DNA of 59,758 bases, taken from a virus. The first letter of the stretch is position 1. Each line of letters opens with the position of its first letter. The notes beneath the pieces are model-generated. The model ran no database searches. It saw only the letters and a list, made by a program, of their open reading frames with translations, and was not told the origin of the DNA. Made by a program: the position numbers and the translations under genes. Shown here one piece after another: positions 27,033-35,460 of the stretch. The DNA is taken from IMG/VR virus record IMGVR_UViG_3300033550_000005, positions 1 through 59,758 of that record; one strand, given 5' to 3'.

Positions 27033-28580
27033 ATGGCAGGTCCAATTGATCCGGTCGGTAACCCGATGGGTGCGCTTCAACAACTGGCGCAGGAGCGGGC
27101 GCAGCAGCAAGGTGCTTACCGCACACAACAGCAGGGCGCTTACGCAGACCAGATGCAGCAGCTCCGTGCTGCTATAGAGCAGGAAAATGCTCGTGACAAC
27201 GACTATGCTTGGGGTGACGCAGCGCTGGGTGCAGCTTCGGTAGAACCGCGCGTTGGTAACTTCGGCCAGATGCTTGCCAATACCGGTGCAGCCGTTTCGC
27301 GCGGGCGCCAGGGTCGCGCGCAACAGAACATCAAGAATCTTGGGGATGTGGCCCGGATGCAGAGCGCTGACCTGCGCGCGCTTGAGTCGAACGACATTCT
27401 AATGCGTTCACTGGGCGGTCGTGGTGGTGCTATCGGCTTTGAGTTCCGCCGCAATGCAGATGGCACCACAACCGTGTTCAGCAGAGGTTCAGGCGCACCT
27501 GTAGCGACGTACGGTCCGAAGTCGATGACTGATCTCAACAGGATGACTGAGACACTCGCCAAGAAGTACATCGAGGCAGGTGATTACAAGACGATGGAAG
27601 AGGCTACTGCTGCAGCCCAGGCCGAAGCACTACGAATCCTTGCTCAGAATGCAGAGTCAGTGGGTAGTCCTAATATTCCTCCGACAGGCACCGCAGCTAT
27701 GTCAGGTGGAATTCCTCCTGCTGCGCCGCAGGGCGGCATCTCTTCCGTGGAAACTCCAGTTGGTCAGGCCGGCCCGCGTCCGTCGTTGCGCATGCAAGGT
27801 CCTGATGGTAAGACTTCGTCCACAGAGGGCGTAGACCTACCGCCTGAGGTTCAAGATGAGGTCGCTCGGCTGATCCGTCGCTTAGAGGCTAACCCAGGCA
27901 ACCCGGATCTGCACACGAACACTGTGAACAGGTTGAATCAGATCGCTCAAGAGTACGGTGCCCCGTTCGGCCTGCAGAAGAAGGACGAAGTTAAGCGCGA
28001 GTTCCAAAAGGAAGGCGCCAAGACTACCGGGAAGGCCTTGGCTGAAGAGGCGATCGATCTTCAAGGCGCGGCCGCAGCGTCGTCACAGCTTGTCAGTCAG
28101 TTGGATCTCCTCAAGCGCCTGTATCAGACGCCGAACATGCCTGAGGGCGAGCAAGCTGAGAAGATTCAAGGTATCCGCTCTTCTCTCAAGTCCCTCGGTA
28201 TCGACACAGGCGACGCGACGGACGCTGCCAACCTAGCCGGCTCGATCGCTGGCAAGATGGCGTTGCTGACCCGCACGGCCGACGGTAAAAACCTTTTGCC
28301 GGGTGCGATGTCTGACTACGAAAACAAGATCCTACGCGGTCTTGTTCCAGGTCTTCAAGCTACGGCCGAGGGCCGCGCCGCGCTGATTGACCTCATGTCG
28401 GCCATGGCGAACAGTCGCATCCGTTTCGCCAAGGAGATCAACAACTACATGGACCCGCAGACTGGTGTAGTATCCCCAGAGTGGAATGCTCGCAAGCAAC
28501 GACTCATGAAAGAAGAGATGGCCAAGATGGCTACGTTGAACAAACAAGTGGCTGGTCGCTTTAACATCGGAGCACAATAA
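27033..28580 (+). CDS. Putative internal virion protein
   Basis: A 515-residue largely helical protein; residues 14-50 are Gln-rich (QERAQQQGAYRTQQQGAYAD), a middle linker is Pro/Gly-rich, and the last 200 residues form long helices ending in KRLMKEEMAKMATLNKQ. ATG 27033 follows AAGGAGAATCAA and is preferred over an earlier in-frame start inside the preceding gene. It ends with a TAATG overlap with the following gene, suggesting tight coupling. Confidence 0.55.
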   Translation: MAGPIDPVGNPMGALQQLAQERAQQQGAYRTQQQGAYADQMQQLRAAIEQENARDNDYAWGDAALGAASVEPRVGNFGQMLANTGAAVSRGRQGRAQQNIKNLGDVARMQSADLRALESNDILMRSLGGRGGAIGFEFRRNADGTTTVFSRGSGAPVATYGPKSMTDLNRMTETLAKKYIEAGDYKTMEEATAAAQAEALRILAQNAESVGSPNIPPTGTAAMSGGIPPAAPQGGISSVETPVGQAGPRPSLRMQGPDGKTSSTEGVDLPPEVQDEVARLIRRLEANPGNPDLHTNTVNRLNQIAQEYGAPFGLQKKDEVKREFQKEGAKTTGKALAEEAIDLQGAAAASSQLVSQLDLLKRLYQTPNMPEGEQAEKIQGIRSSLKSLGIDTGDATDAANLAGSIAGKMALLTRTADGKNLLPGAMSDYENKILRGLVPGLQATAEGRAALIDLMSAMANSRIRFAKEINNYMDPQTGVVSPEWNARKQRLMKEEMAKMATLNKQVAGRFNIGAQ

Positions 28581-30397
28581 TGGCCGAGATCAACTACGAA
28601 GAGCTGAGTGACGAAGACCTGGACCGGATGATTGCCGGTGACGTGGTACCACCACCGAAAGCTCCTGGTGGCTTCAATACTGCTCCGACGCAAGCGCGGA
28701 ATGAGGCAACTCGTCGCAAGGGTATCTCAATCGCTGAAGAGATCGAGCCGTCATGGGTAAAGCGCGCGCTTGCCGGTTTCGGTGGTACGCTACAAGAACC
28801 GTTCGTATCTGGTGCTGAGAAATTTCAACTGGCGTTCCCAGGCCAAGGCGAAGCCGGGCAGCAACGCATTGCTGAGATCGGCAATGAACGCGCCCAGCGC
28901 CGCGGTGCACTTCGTCAGCTCCGTGAAACACCGGCTGGTCAAGTTGGTTCATTCGGTGCCGAGGTCATCCCATATGCCATCGCGCCTGCTACCATCCCAG
29001 CCCAGATGGCCACTGCCGGTGGTCTTGGCTTCTTGCGCGGAGGCCCTGATCGTCCCCGCGGCATCGGCCAAGAGCTTGCCACGTCGGCACTTGAGGGCGG
29101 CATTGATGCAGCCACAACGGGTCTCAGTCTCAAGGGTCTTGACTACGTCGGTCGAGGCTTAAACGCCGCGCGCGGTAAGTTTACACCGGCTGGTCAACGG
29201 TTATTGGACACTGACACAGCGGCCCAACGAGCAGGGCTCACAGGTGAGCTGCGTCCGACCATAGGCCAACTGGACGCATCATCTCCGATCGGTAACATGG
29301 AGCGGAACATGGCAAGCTATCCCGGTCGAGTTCAACGCCAGGCCGAGAAGCTGAAGGAGAGCCTTGACGCGACCCGCCAAGTGCCTGTACCCGGTGGAGG
29401 TATGGCTGAACAGGTTGTGCCTGGTGGTAACCTCTCACAAGAGTTGAAGGCTTCGATCGGTGAGCGCTACAAACAGGCTCGTGATATGTACCAAGCTGTT
29501 GATGACCTGGCGCTGCAGAAAGGCGTCGGCAACGTCACACCCATCTACTCCGTGCCACAGCTGTTGAGCATGCAGAAGAAGGCTGTGGGTGGTGATGAGG
29601 CCGCTGAGCTCGCTGTGAATCTGGTCAACAACTACGATGACAAGGCGCTAACCTGGATAGGTGATGCGTTGCAGAAGGGTGCGTCTCAGAAGGACATCAA
29701 AGCAGCAGGGATCCCGATGACGACATACCACGACATGCGTGTTGCTGTCAACAAGGCCATCGGTTCACTCGACCGAGTTCAACCTGCTAACAAGACGGCA
29801 GCTCAGTCGCGCGCCCAACAGCTGCTCCAAGATCTGCGCTCAGGTCTCGACAATGAGGTCGAGCGTTGGGCCTCTACAAACTCTGGCACCCGTGAGGTCG
29901 TTGATCAGTACAAGCGTGCCAAGCAGTTCTACTCAGACGTCGTAGCACCAGCTGTGGTCCAGAACCCGTTTGCGCGGAAGGTAGGCTCTCGGAACCGTCC
30001 GTTTAACTCGGCTGAAGAGCTGTATGGTGCGATCCACAACCCACGCAACCAGGAGCTGATTGAGCGTCTAGAGCCCACGATGAGCGGTGACACCCGCGCG
30101 ATGATGGCAACACTCAAGGATCTACCAGAGGTAGCACAGACCCTGGCTACTCGTCAGGCGCCTCAGATGCGCGGAACTGGTCCGCTGTCTTTGGCAATGG
30201 CTGCAGCAGCGCACCCTGGTGCGGCCGCGTCCTTGGCGCCTGGTGTGTCTCAGCTGTCGAGGACGGGAATGGCCAAGCGGCTGTACGCCGCAGAACCTCC
30301 GCTGCGTGGTCCACTAGGACGAGCGCTTGCTCCAGCTGCTCAGTATCCTCAAGAAGATCTCGAAAACGCGGCTCGAAGAATTCTGGACCTGCGCTAG
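28580..30397 (+). CDS. Putative ejection/internal virion protein
   Basis: A 605-residue protein. An Ala/Gly-rich stretch at about 130-200 could be membrane-active; the remainder is helical with many charged residues. No lytic transglycosylase or protease motif was seen. It is the last gene on the plus strand, 21 bases from the convergent minus-strand block. By position and composition it is likely ejected into the cell with the DNA. Confidence 0.5.
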   Translation: MAEINYEELSDEDLDRMIAGDVVPPPKAPGGFNTAPTQARNEATRRKGISIAEEIEPSWVKRALAGFGGTLQEPFVSGAEKFQLAFPGQGEAGQQRIAEIGNERAQRRGALRQLRETPAGQVGSFGAEVIPYAIAPATIPAQMATAGGLGFLRGGPDRPRGIGQELATSALEGGIDAATTGLSLKGLDYVGRGLNAARGKFTPAGQRLLDTDTAAQRAGLTGELRPTIGQLDASSPIGNMERNMASYPGRVQRQAEKLKESLDATRQVPVPGGGMAEQVVPGGNLSQELKASIGERYKQARDMYQAVDDLALQKGVGNVTPIYSVPQLLSMQKKAVGGDEAAELAVNLVNNYDDKALTWIGDALQKGASQKDIKAAGIPMTTYHDMRVAVNKAIGSLDRVQPANKTAAQSRAQQLLQDLRSGLDNEVERWASTNSGTREVVDQYKRAKQFYSDVVAPAVVQNPFARKVGSRNRPFNSAEELYGAIHNPRNQELIERLEPTMSGDTRAMMATLKDLPEVAQTLATRQAPQMRGTGPLSLAMAAAAHPGAAASLAPGVSQLSRTGMAKRLYAAEPPLRGPLGRALAPAAQYPQEDLENAARRILDLR

Positions 30398-30417
30398 GGT
30401 CATCCCACTCAGGGAGG

Positions 30418-31245
30418 TCAAAGGGTTGTCTTGACATTCTGCCCCTTGGCGATGGCATCAATGGCAGCATCAAGTTCATCACTACTGCATATTGTGTTCC
30501 AAGATACGGTATCGAACTCAGACACACTTATTGGAGCAATCATGTGGTTATTGCAGCAGCGGCTTAGAACGCGATAACGTAGAGCATCCCTCCTATCCCC
30601 ACATTGGGCGATGGCTTGACGGGCGTAGGCTTCAATTTGTGAAACGATCTTTTCGGCTTCCAACCGCTGCCGCAAACGATCTGGCACAACAAAACTGCAT
30701 AGGCTCTCAATGTCTGCCTTTAATTGACCCTGTAACGCCGGCAGCTCTCCACTCCCCGTAGCCTTTTCAACCATTTCGAGGTTGTGCTCGATATGGTCTG
30801 CTCCCTGATTGGCGGGTGGGTGGGCGGCCATTCGACGGGCAAACGATTCACGGAACTTGATGACGCTAATTGCTAGGTTTGTACCCTCTATACGGACAGC
30901 ATCGCCTATCGCGTTAAAAGTCTCATGGTACGGAAATGCCTCCCCGTCCCGCTTGCTGGCAAGGTGGGCAATGATGGCGCGGGCGAAATTACGCGGGCCA
31001 ACAACATTAGCACTGCTTTCCGTGTCGTAGAGGTCTAGGAGATACGTTAAGTCATCAATCTCCGCATCCGTCATCCCTTCGGCTGCTGGCTGCTCGGCTG
31101 GCGGGGTGCTGCTAAGATGACGCTGAATCCAATCAACAGCACCCTCGCAAGCTGCTGGTAACTCACCGTTAAGGATTGCGGCTTGCAGAGCGTCAATCAG
31201 TTCTTCCTGTGTGGTGTTGGTCAGTCCTTCGGTGTTTGGTGTCAT
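30418..31245 (-). CDS. Hypothetical early-region protein
   Basis: A 275-residue mixed helical protein, acidic in the N-terminal half, with CSFVVPDRLRQRLEAE and LRYRVLSRCCNNH segments. I do not recognise a domain; the style resembles accessory-region proteins of lambda-like phages (Ea22 type). It ends the minus-strand block and its ATG overlaps the stop of the upstream small gene. Confidence 0.55.
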   Translation of the reverse strand: MTPNTEGLTNTTQEELIDALQAAILNGELPAACEGAVDWIQRHLSSTPPAEQPAAEGMTDAEIDDLTYLLDLYDTESSANVVGPRNFARAIIAHLASKRDGEAFPYHETFNAIGDAVRIEGTNLAISVIKFRESFARRMAAHPPANQGADHIEHNLEMVEKATGSGELPALQGQLKADIESLCSFVVPDRLRQRLEAEKIVSQIEAYARQAIAQCGDRRDALRYRVLSRCCNNHMIAPISVSEFDTVSWNTICSSDELDAAIDAIAKGQNVKTTL

Positions 31246-31406
31246 TTCTTGTTTCTCCGGTCTGCGAGGTTGTGCAGGGCTTTCGGGTTGTTGTATTTGA
31301 TCGTCAGGCTGTGCGGCCTTTTTCGATGTTGCCGCTTATGTACCAGCCGACCGACAAAGCCTTCAGTGCGGCAAATCTCGCACTCCCTGGTGCGTAGAAA
31401 CTTCAC
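31242..31406 (-). CDS. Small basic protein with CxxC
   Basis: A 54-residue gene starting with GTG 31406. It encodes a basic protein with CEIC near the N-terminus, then many His, Lys and Arg residues. The GTG overlaps the upstream stop by four bases (GTGA) and its TGA overlaps the next ATG (ATGA). The chain of overlaps and the GGGCGGGAA upstream make it a likely real gene. Confidence 0.6.
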   Translation of the reverse strand: MKFLRTRECEICRTEGFVGRLVHKRQHRKRPHSLTIKYNNPKALHNLADRRNKK

Positions 31407-31630
31407 TTCCCGCCCTCCCCATCAGCGTGTTGCGGTTGGTCGGGTGCGTGCTCAATGCGTAAATTCACCCGCTGACCTTCCTTGTCTGATTCATCTATGC
31501 ACCAGATGACCTCTGTGACTGTCCCGTACTTTTCGCCAGCGAAACGTAGGGTGTCGCCAAGTCTAGGCAGGTGTTCCATCCGCCAGTTGATGACCCTTTT
31601 GTTATTGAGGAAGCCGTGTACCTTAAACAT
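31403..31630 (-). CDS. Small hypothetical protein
   Basis: A 75-residue protein with a beta-rich core (LGDTLRFAGEKYGTVTEVIWCIDES) and a polar tail. It overlaps both neighbours by a few bases, consistent with a coupled operon. No family was recognised. Confidence 0.55.
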   Translation of the reverse strand: MFKVHGFLNNKRVINWRMEHLPRLGDTLRFAGEKYGTVTEVIWCIDESDKEGQRVNLRIEHAPDQPQHADGEGGK

Positions 31631-32531
31631 GCTTCCGCTCCTTATCCGTCTCTGATTGGGGCGGGGCGGTGTCGGGCTGCTTCATGCGCTCCGGGTGAGC
31701 TTCTGCGAAGTCATCGAAGTCCTTGGTGCGATGACGTACAGCATGCCAATGCGTGTTCTGTGTTGGGTCTGGGTTAATCGGCAACCGATTCAAATACGCA
31801 TCCAGCGCATGAACTGCATAGCGGTCGCGAGCCCGGAATATAAAGATCGGCTCATCGTGCGGGATCGGTTCGCCGCTGGCGCGGTTGATGATGTGATTGC
31901 CGTCCGTCGTGTATTTCGGCTCCTGTGAAACAGGCAAGCCCTGCGCTACGGTAAGCGGTGCTGGGGCGGCGGAACTCTCGTAAGCCGCTTCCAATTCAAG
32001 CCACAGATCGCAAGGGAGAATCCAAGCCAATTCGCCATTTATTTCAAGGCTTACATAATGGCCGCCCTTGGTCTTATAGGTGGTCAGGCGATCATCAATT
32101 ACCTTTTTAACGGCAGAGAACAACCGTTCGGATGCGCTGCGCTGCGGCTTGGCGTATAGCTTAGTGTGTGGAGCAAGGTCTTCCCAGCGCGGGTTATAAA
32201 GAATGCGATGATCAAGCCCCACAACACCAACATGCTCATCCGGCACCTTAGCGGCCTGCGCTTGGGTGAGTTGCTTGAAGTGCTCGGTGTTTTCCATTTC
32301 ACAGATGACCTGCTGCTTGGTGAATTCGAGCTGTTCTTTCAGTTCGGCCACTTCCTTTTGCAGCGCCTCGACAGAGGGAGGGGCGGTGTAGAGCTTCGTG
32401 CCGTCCATAACTCTCACACCGGGTAGCAAATTACATAGCTGCGTCCCGATATTCCGATTGTCACCGTTGTAGTGAATTCGCACTACCTCAGCAACCGGCT
32501 CCCTGCATGCATCATTGTTTGTGGTGTTCAT
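31623..32531 (-). CDS. Ea22-like accessory protein
   Basis: A 302-residue protein with a segment ending in GTKLYTAPPSVEALQKEVAE, a pattern familiar from Ea22-like accessory proteins of lambda-type phages, followed by a coiled coil (about 54-90) and a C-terminal mixed domain. The family has no firm function. It overlaps the next gene by 8 bases. Confidence 0.6.
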   Translation of the reverse strand: MNTTNNDACREPVAEVVRIHYNGDNRNIGTQLCNLLPGVRVMDGTKLYTAPPSVEALQKEVAELKEQLEFTKQQVICEMENTEHFKQLTQAQAAKVPDEHVGVVGLDHRILYNPRWEDLAPHTKLYAKPQRSASERLFSAVKKVIDDRLTTYKTKGGHYVSLEINGELAWILPCDLWLELEAAYESSAAPAPLTVAQGLPVSQEPKYTTDGNHIINRASGEPIPHDEPIFIFRARDRYAVHALDAYLNRLPINPDPTQNTHWHAVRHRTKDFDDFAEAHPERMKQPDTAPPQSETDKERKHV

Positions 32532-32534
32532 GGT

Positions 32535-32723
32535 TTAGTCCTTCCAACAAGACAAAGCTGCGCCGTCAGCAGTAACCATAGCTGCGCAAGTGATGCCGGG
32601 CTTTGGCTGGTGCATGGTGATAGGCGTTGTTGCGTTGCTGAATAAACGCGCTGCATACATTCCGCCAGCCATGACCGCGAGTATCGTGATAATTCCTATA
32701 GCGATAACAAGAAAGTCTTTCAT
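32535..32723 (-). CDS. Small membrane protein
   Basis: A 62-residue protein with one N-terminal hydrophobic segment (about 3-28) and a short polar, two-Cys tail. Function unknown. It lies three bases after the stop of its downstream neighbour's reading frame and ten bases from the upstream membrane-protein gene. Confidence 0.5.
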   Translation of the reverse strand: MKDFLVIAIGIITILAVMAGGMYAARLFSNATTPITMHQPKPGITCAAMVTADGAALSCWKD

Positions 32724-32733
32724 ATCATTTTCC

Positions 32734-32919
32734 TTAGCTGTCGCCGTCTTGATGAAATGGGATTACGATCTTGCATGCCAGCCCGACAGCAAAACTTCCT
32801 GTGACGATCAACAGAAGCAATGGGAATAGTTGAACATCCCGGAATAGCGCTGTAACGACACCTACACATAAAGCCCCGAAAGCGGCCGTGATTGCATAAC
32901 GTGTGCTGTGGAATTTCAT
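32734..32919 (-). CDS. Small two-helix membrane protein
   Basis: A 61-residue protein with two hydrophobic segments (about 8-25 and 30-53) and short charged ends. Function unknown. An AAGGAGAAG site precedes the ATG. Confidence 0.5.
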   Translation of the reverse strand: MKFHSTRYAITAAFGALCVGVVTALFRDVQLFPLLLLIVTGSFAVGLACKIVIPFHQDGDS

Positions 32920-32930
32920 CTCACTTCTCC

Positions 32931-33260
32931 TTAACTATTAGCCTTGTCGTGGGCGGCTAGGGCTTCACTGGCCTTGATTGATGCTTGAGAGGCTTTCTCT
33001 GCGTTTTCTGCTGCGTCCATGTTGCAAGACATACAAACCGCCTCTCTGCATTTAAGGCCGTTACACGCCACTTCCTGAGTCACAACCCAAGGGAGTACAT
33101 TACGCAGCTCGTTCGCCAGCCTCTCTACATCCTCGCGGGAGGATTGGAGTTGCTTTTTCATTACTTCTACATATTCCTTTACATTGAAAGCACCTACAGT
33201 CGATTTACCGAACGTCCTCAACATCTGGTCAAAGGCTAGATCAAACTCTTGTTCACTCAT
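32931..33260 (-). CDS. Hypothetical coiled-coil protein
   Basis: A 109-residue protein with a central coiled coil (EVMKKQLQSSREDVERLANEL), a four-Cys stretch (CNGLKCREAVCMSC) that may bind metal, and an Ala/Lys-rich C-terminal helix. It overlaps the upstream gene by four bases. Function unknown. Confidence 0.55.
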   Translation of the reverse strand: MSEQEFDLAFDQMLRTFGKSTVGAFNVKEYVEVMKKQLQSSREDVERLANELRNVLPWVVTQEVACNGLKCREAVCMSCNMDAAENAEKASQASIKASEALAAHDKANS

Positions 33261-33631
33261 TTCTTCTCTCCAAGGGCGCGGACACTATCAGCAGCTTCAC
33301 CTGCACCATCCGCCATACGTCCGTAAGTATCTGGATCATTGAGTGCGCGCAATTCAGCTTCCTTCGCTTCGCAAACCTTCCAACACTCATCAATCGTCTC
33401 CGCTCTTACTTGTTCTGCGTGGGCACTCATTGCCTTAGTTACAAGACTCTTAAATTCGTAGAAATCCTCAGAACCAGACGCCCACCAGTCATGTAATTCA
33501 TCAGGAATATCAACAACCTCCAGCCCCTTCGGCTGCTCTGGGGTGGCACGCTGGTATGGAAAAGTTGTGTTGCATGCATGCACCATGTCTCCAGTTCCGT
33601 TGTCGCTGTATCCGCATTTAGGGCAGTTCAT
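33257..33631 (-). CDS. Hypothetical protein, N-terminal CxxC
   Basis: A 124-residue protein starting MNCPKCGYSDNGTG, a short zinc-ribbon-like end, followed by helical segments with WWASGSEDFYEF and CWKVCEAKEAELRALN. Function unknown. It overlaps its downstream neighbour (ATGA). Confidence 0.55.
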   Translation of the reverse strand: MNCPKCGYSDNGTGDMVHACNTTFPYQRATPEQPKGLEVVDIPDELHDWWASGSEDFYEFKSLVTKAMSAHAEQVRAETIDECWKVCEAKEAELRALNDPDTYGRMADGAGEAADSVRALGEKK

Positions 33632-33635
33632 TCAC

Positions 33636-33884
33636 TCACTCCTTCTTCGAGTACGTACGCTCAATCTCTTTGTACAGCTCACCAGGCCCGACGACCCAGC
33701 CACCTATGATCTGATAACCGATGTCCGAAGAGCGAACAACTAATGGCAAAGAGGTACGTCGGCAGACGGTGACGTCATCACCTGTGTAGTACACCACGCC
33801 ACCAGCGCTGTGCTCTTGAAGCTTGGGCAGCAGCAGGCGCTCAAGCAGCTCCTCTGCCCTGAAGTAGATCGCGTCTGAGTTCAT
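33636..33884 (-). CDS. Small hypothetical protein
   Basis: An 82-residue protein with a helical start and a beta-rich middle (GGVVYYTGDDVTVCRRTSLP). It overlaps the upstream gene by four bases. No family was recognised. Confidence 0.5.
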   Translation of the reverse strand: MNSDAIYFRAEELLERLLLPKLQEHSAGGVVYYTGDDVTVCRRTSLPLVVRSSDIGYQIIGGWVVGPGELYKEIERTYSKKE

Positions 33885-34354
33885 TTGAACTTCTCCTTCA
33901 GCTCTTCAAGCCTAACCTGATACACCTTCTTCTCTGCAGCCGTTGCGCGGCGGATAGTGACTTCATGGCCGTTTCTGAGATCACGCTGCACAAAGCCCCA
34001 GTCATAGCGTTGGCCGTCCTCTGTGTAGATCGGGCTCATCATGGAGCGGCTTTCACTGTAGAAGTGATCACCGATGTAGATGAGCTTAGTTGGCAACAGC
34101 TCAGGCTTCCGCACGATGTAGCCTTCCGGCACTGAGTCGATGGTCTCCATCTTGGAGAGCTCTTCAACAGCCTTGGCGCGGTCTTCAAAGCAGTAGCGGA
34201 AAGCGTATCCAGTTTCCATAACGTCAACAAGGATGGCCGTTGTGTAGAGCATCTTTCCAAGACATACCCACGTGTCATCGTCCAGCTTCCGCCAGTGTGA
34301 ATAGTCACCAAGCCCATTCTCTACCCACCACTCATCAGATGGAAACTCAGCCAT
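33881..34354 (-). CDS. Hypothetical protein
   Basis: A 157-residue aromatic-rich protein (WWVENGLGDYSHW at the start) with a beta-rich middle and a final Lys/Glu helix. No family was recognised. It overlaps both neighbours by four to eight bases. Confidence 0.55.
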   Translation of the reverse strand: MAEFPSDEWWVENGLGDYSHWRKLDDDTWVCLGKMLYTTAILVDVMETGYAFRYCFEDRAKAVEELSKMETIDSVPEGYIVRKPELLPTKLIYIGDHFYSESRSMMSPIYTEDGQRYDWGFVQRDLRNGHEVTIRRATAAEKKVYQVRLEELKEKFK

Positions 34355-34556
34355 GGCGTGTGCTCCTCAGGTTGTGGTAGATGGTAAAGCGCTCAAGCTG
34401 TTCCTCTAGCTCGCTTATGTTTGCCTCGATGTCATCGAGCACCTTGTCCGATGCTCCGTGCGACAGAATGACATACGTCGCCCACAGATAGCGGATCCAC
34501 GCACGTAGGCACAACGCGTAGAGCTCAGCGCCTCCCTTCTGAAGCCTGCTGATCAT
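34347..34556 (-). CDS. Small hypothetical protein
   Basis: A 69-residue protein; ATG 34556 is chosen because it overlaps the preceding TGA (ATGA), while an earlier in-frame GTG is less likely. One hydrophobic stretch (about 13-30) may contact membrane, followed by an acidic helix. Function unknown. Confidence 0.5.
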   Translation of the reverse strand: MISRLQKGGAELYALCLRAWIRYLWATYVILSHGASDKVLDDIEANISELEEQLERFTIYHNLRSTRHG

Positions 34557-34663
34557 GGCCACAGTGTTACCACAAGGTAGACCGCTAATGCACAGAGGGA
34601 GGTCCAGAAGACCAGTCCGTCTCTGTGTTCGTGGAACTTCTGCATCGTCTTACGCATGTTCAT
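34553..34663 (-). CDS. Very small membrane protein
   Basis: A 36-residue gene: MNMRKTMQKFHEHRDG followed by a hydrophobic helix (LVFWTSLCALAVYLVVTLW). It has an AGGAGAG ribosome-binding site and overlaps its neighbours by four bases on both sides (ATGA), which supports it as a real gene. Function unknown. Confidence 0.55.
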   Translation of the reverse strand: MNMRKTMQKFHEHRDGLVFWTSLCALAVYLVVTLWP

Positions 34664-34962
34664 GGTTCTCTCCTAAACAAAACAGCGATGCCGCGCTTGG
34701 TGTTCTCGGCATGGGTAACTTCTTCAAGGTGGTGCGGGTTTACGCAGCACCTCGTCCTACACGTGTGGTCAAGTACGTGGGTCTTGGCGTTTCGCAACAA
34801 CCTGCCAACCACGACCCACACAGCCCTGTGGGCCACCATCCGCTTACCGCCTGGCATCGTCAGGATCCCGTAGCCGTTGCGGTTCAGCTCACCGACCCAC
34901 AACCAACACCCTGTCTCTGTCACGCGGACAATCTTGTCCTCGACCTTCTGAGGCAGCTCCAC
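34660..34962 (-). CDS. HNH endonuclease
   Basis: A 100-residue HNH nuclease of the short, phage-homing type. Conserved elements are AHRAVW (about 44-49), the catalytic region VLDHTCRTRCC (63-73) with D65/H66, and NPHHLE (75-80). Such enzymes nick or cut DNA and often act as free-standing mobile genes. It is the first gene after the promoter-like site at 34983-34991 and is followed by the small-gene cluster. Confidence 0.82.
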   Translation of the reverse strand: MELPQKVEDKIVRVTETGCWLWVGELNRNGYGILTMPGGKRMVAHRAVWVVVGRLLRNAKTHVLDHTCRTRCCVNPHHLEEVTHAENTKRGIAVLFRREP

Positions 34963-34982
34963 AACCCTCTCCTATTTAGAGT

Positions 34983-34991
34983 ATTATACCA
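34983..34991 (-). promoter_or_regulatory. Extended -10 promoter candidate
   Basis: On the minus strand the sequence TGGTATAAT is a perfect extended -10 element (TGN then TATAAT), 21 bases upstream of the HNH start codon and overlapping the stop of the dCMP deaminase. No good -35 was seen, which is common for extended -10 promoters. It would drive the HNH gene and the small genes down to 30.4 kb. Confidence 0.55.
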
Positions 34992-35460
34992 TTAATTCTC
35001 CATGATTTACCCAACCGGTTGGACCCTTGATGGATACCCACAGGTCACGTGCTTCTGGGTGTGGATACTCCTCTAGGAACACGATCCGCTCGCATGAGGT
35101 GTTGAGGAGAAGCTTGATGCAGGTGATGCAGGGCGACGCGGTGCAGTAGACAGTGTGGATGTCCCACGGGTCTCGGCACTGCAATAGCATGTTCTGCTCA
35201 GCATGGATCGCATGACAGCCGTCGAGAGCAGTACCACTGGCCGCATTCGCCGCGGTGCACGCGTGCGGAAAACCAGTCTCGTGGAACTGGTCGTGGTCGT
35301 TACAGTGCGACACGCCCATCGGCACGCCGTTGTACCCAGTGGCAAGCACGTGGCCGCGCGCGTTGACGGCCACAGCGCCTACATTCCGCCGTAGACACGT
35401 GGAGCGTCGTGCCACGAGGCTCGCCATGTCGGCGAAGTATTGATCACGCGTCGGGCGCAT
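34984..35460 (-). CDS. dCMP deaminase
   Basis: A 158-residue deoxycytidylate deaminase, turning dCMP into dUMP. The zinc-binding signature is HAEQN (86-90, with catalytic Glu88) and SPCITC (109-114). The N-terminal NVGAVAVNARGHVLATGYNG segment is also typical. It overlaps the following thymidylate-synthase-like gene in the operon by 17 bases, so the two are made together. Confidence 0.9.
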   Translation of the reverse strand: MRPTRDQYFADMASLVARRSTCLRRNVGAVAVNARGHVLATGYNGVPMGVSHCNDHDQFHETGFPHACTAANAASGTALDGCHAIHAEQNMLLQCRDPWDIHTVYCTASPCITCIKLLLNTSCERIVFLEEYPHPEARDLWVSIKGPTGWVNHGELMV

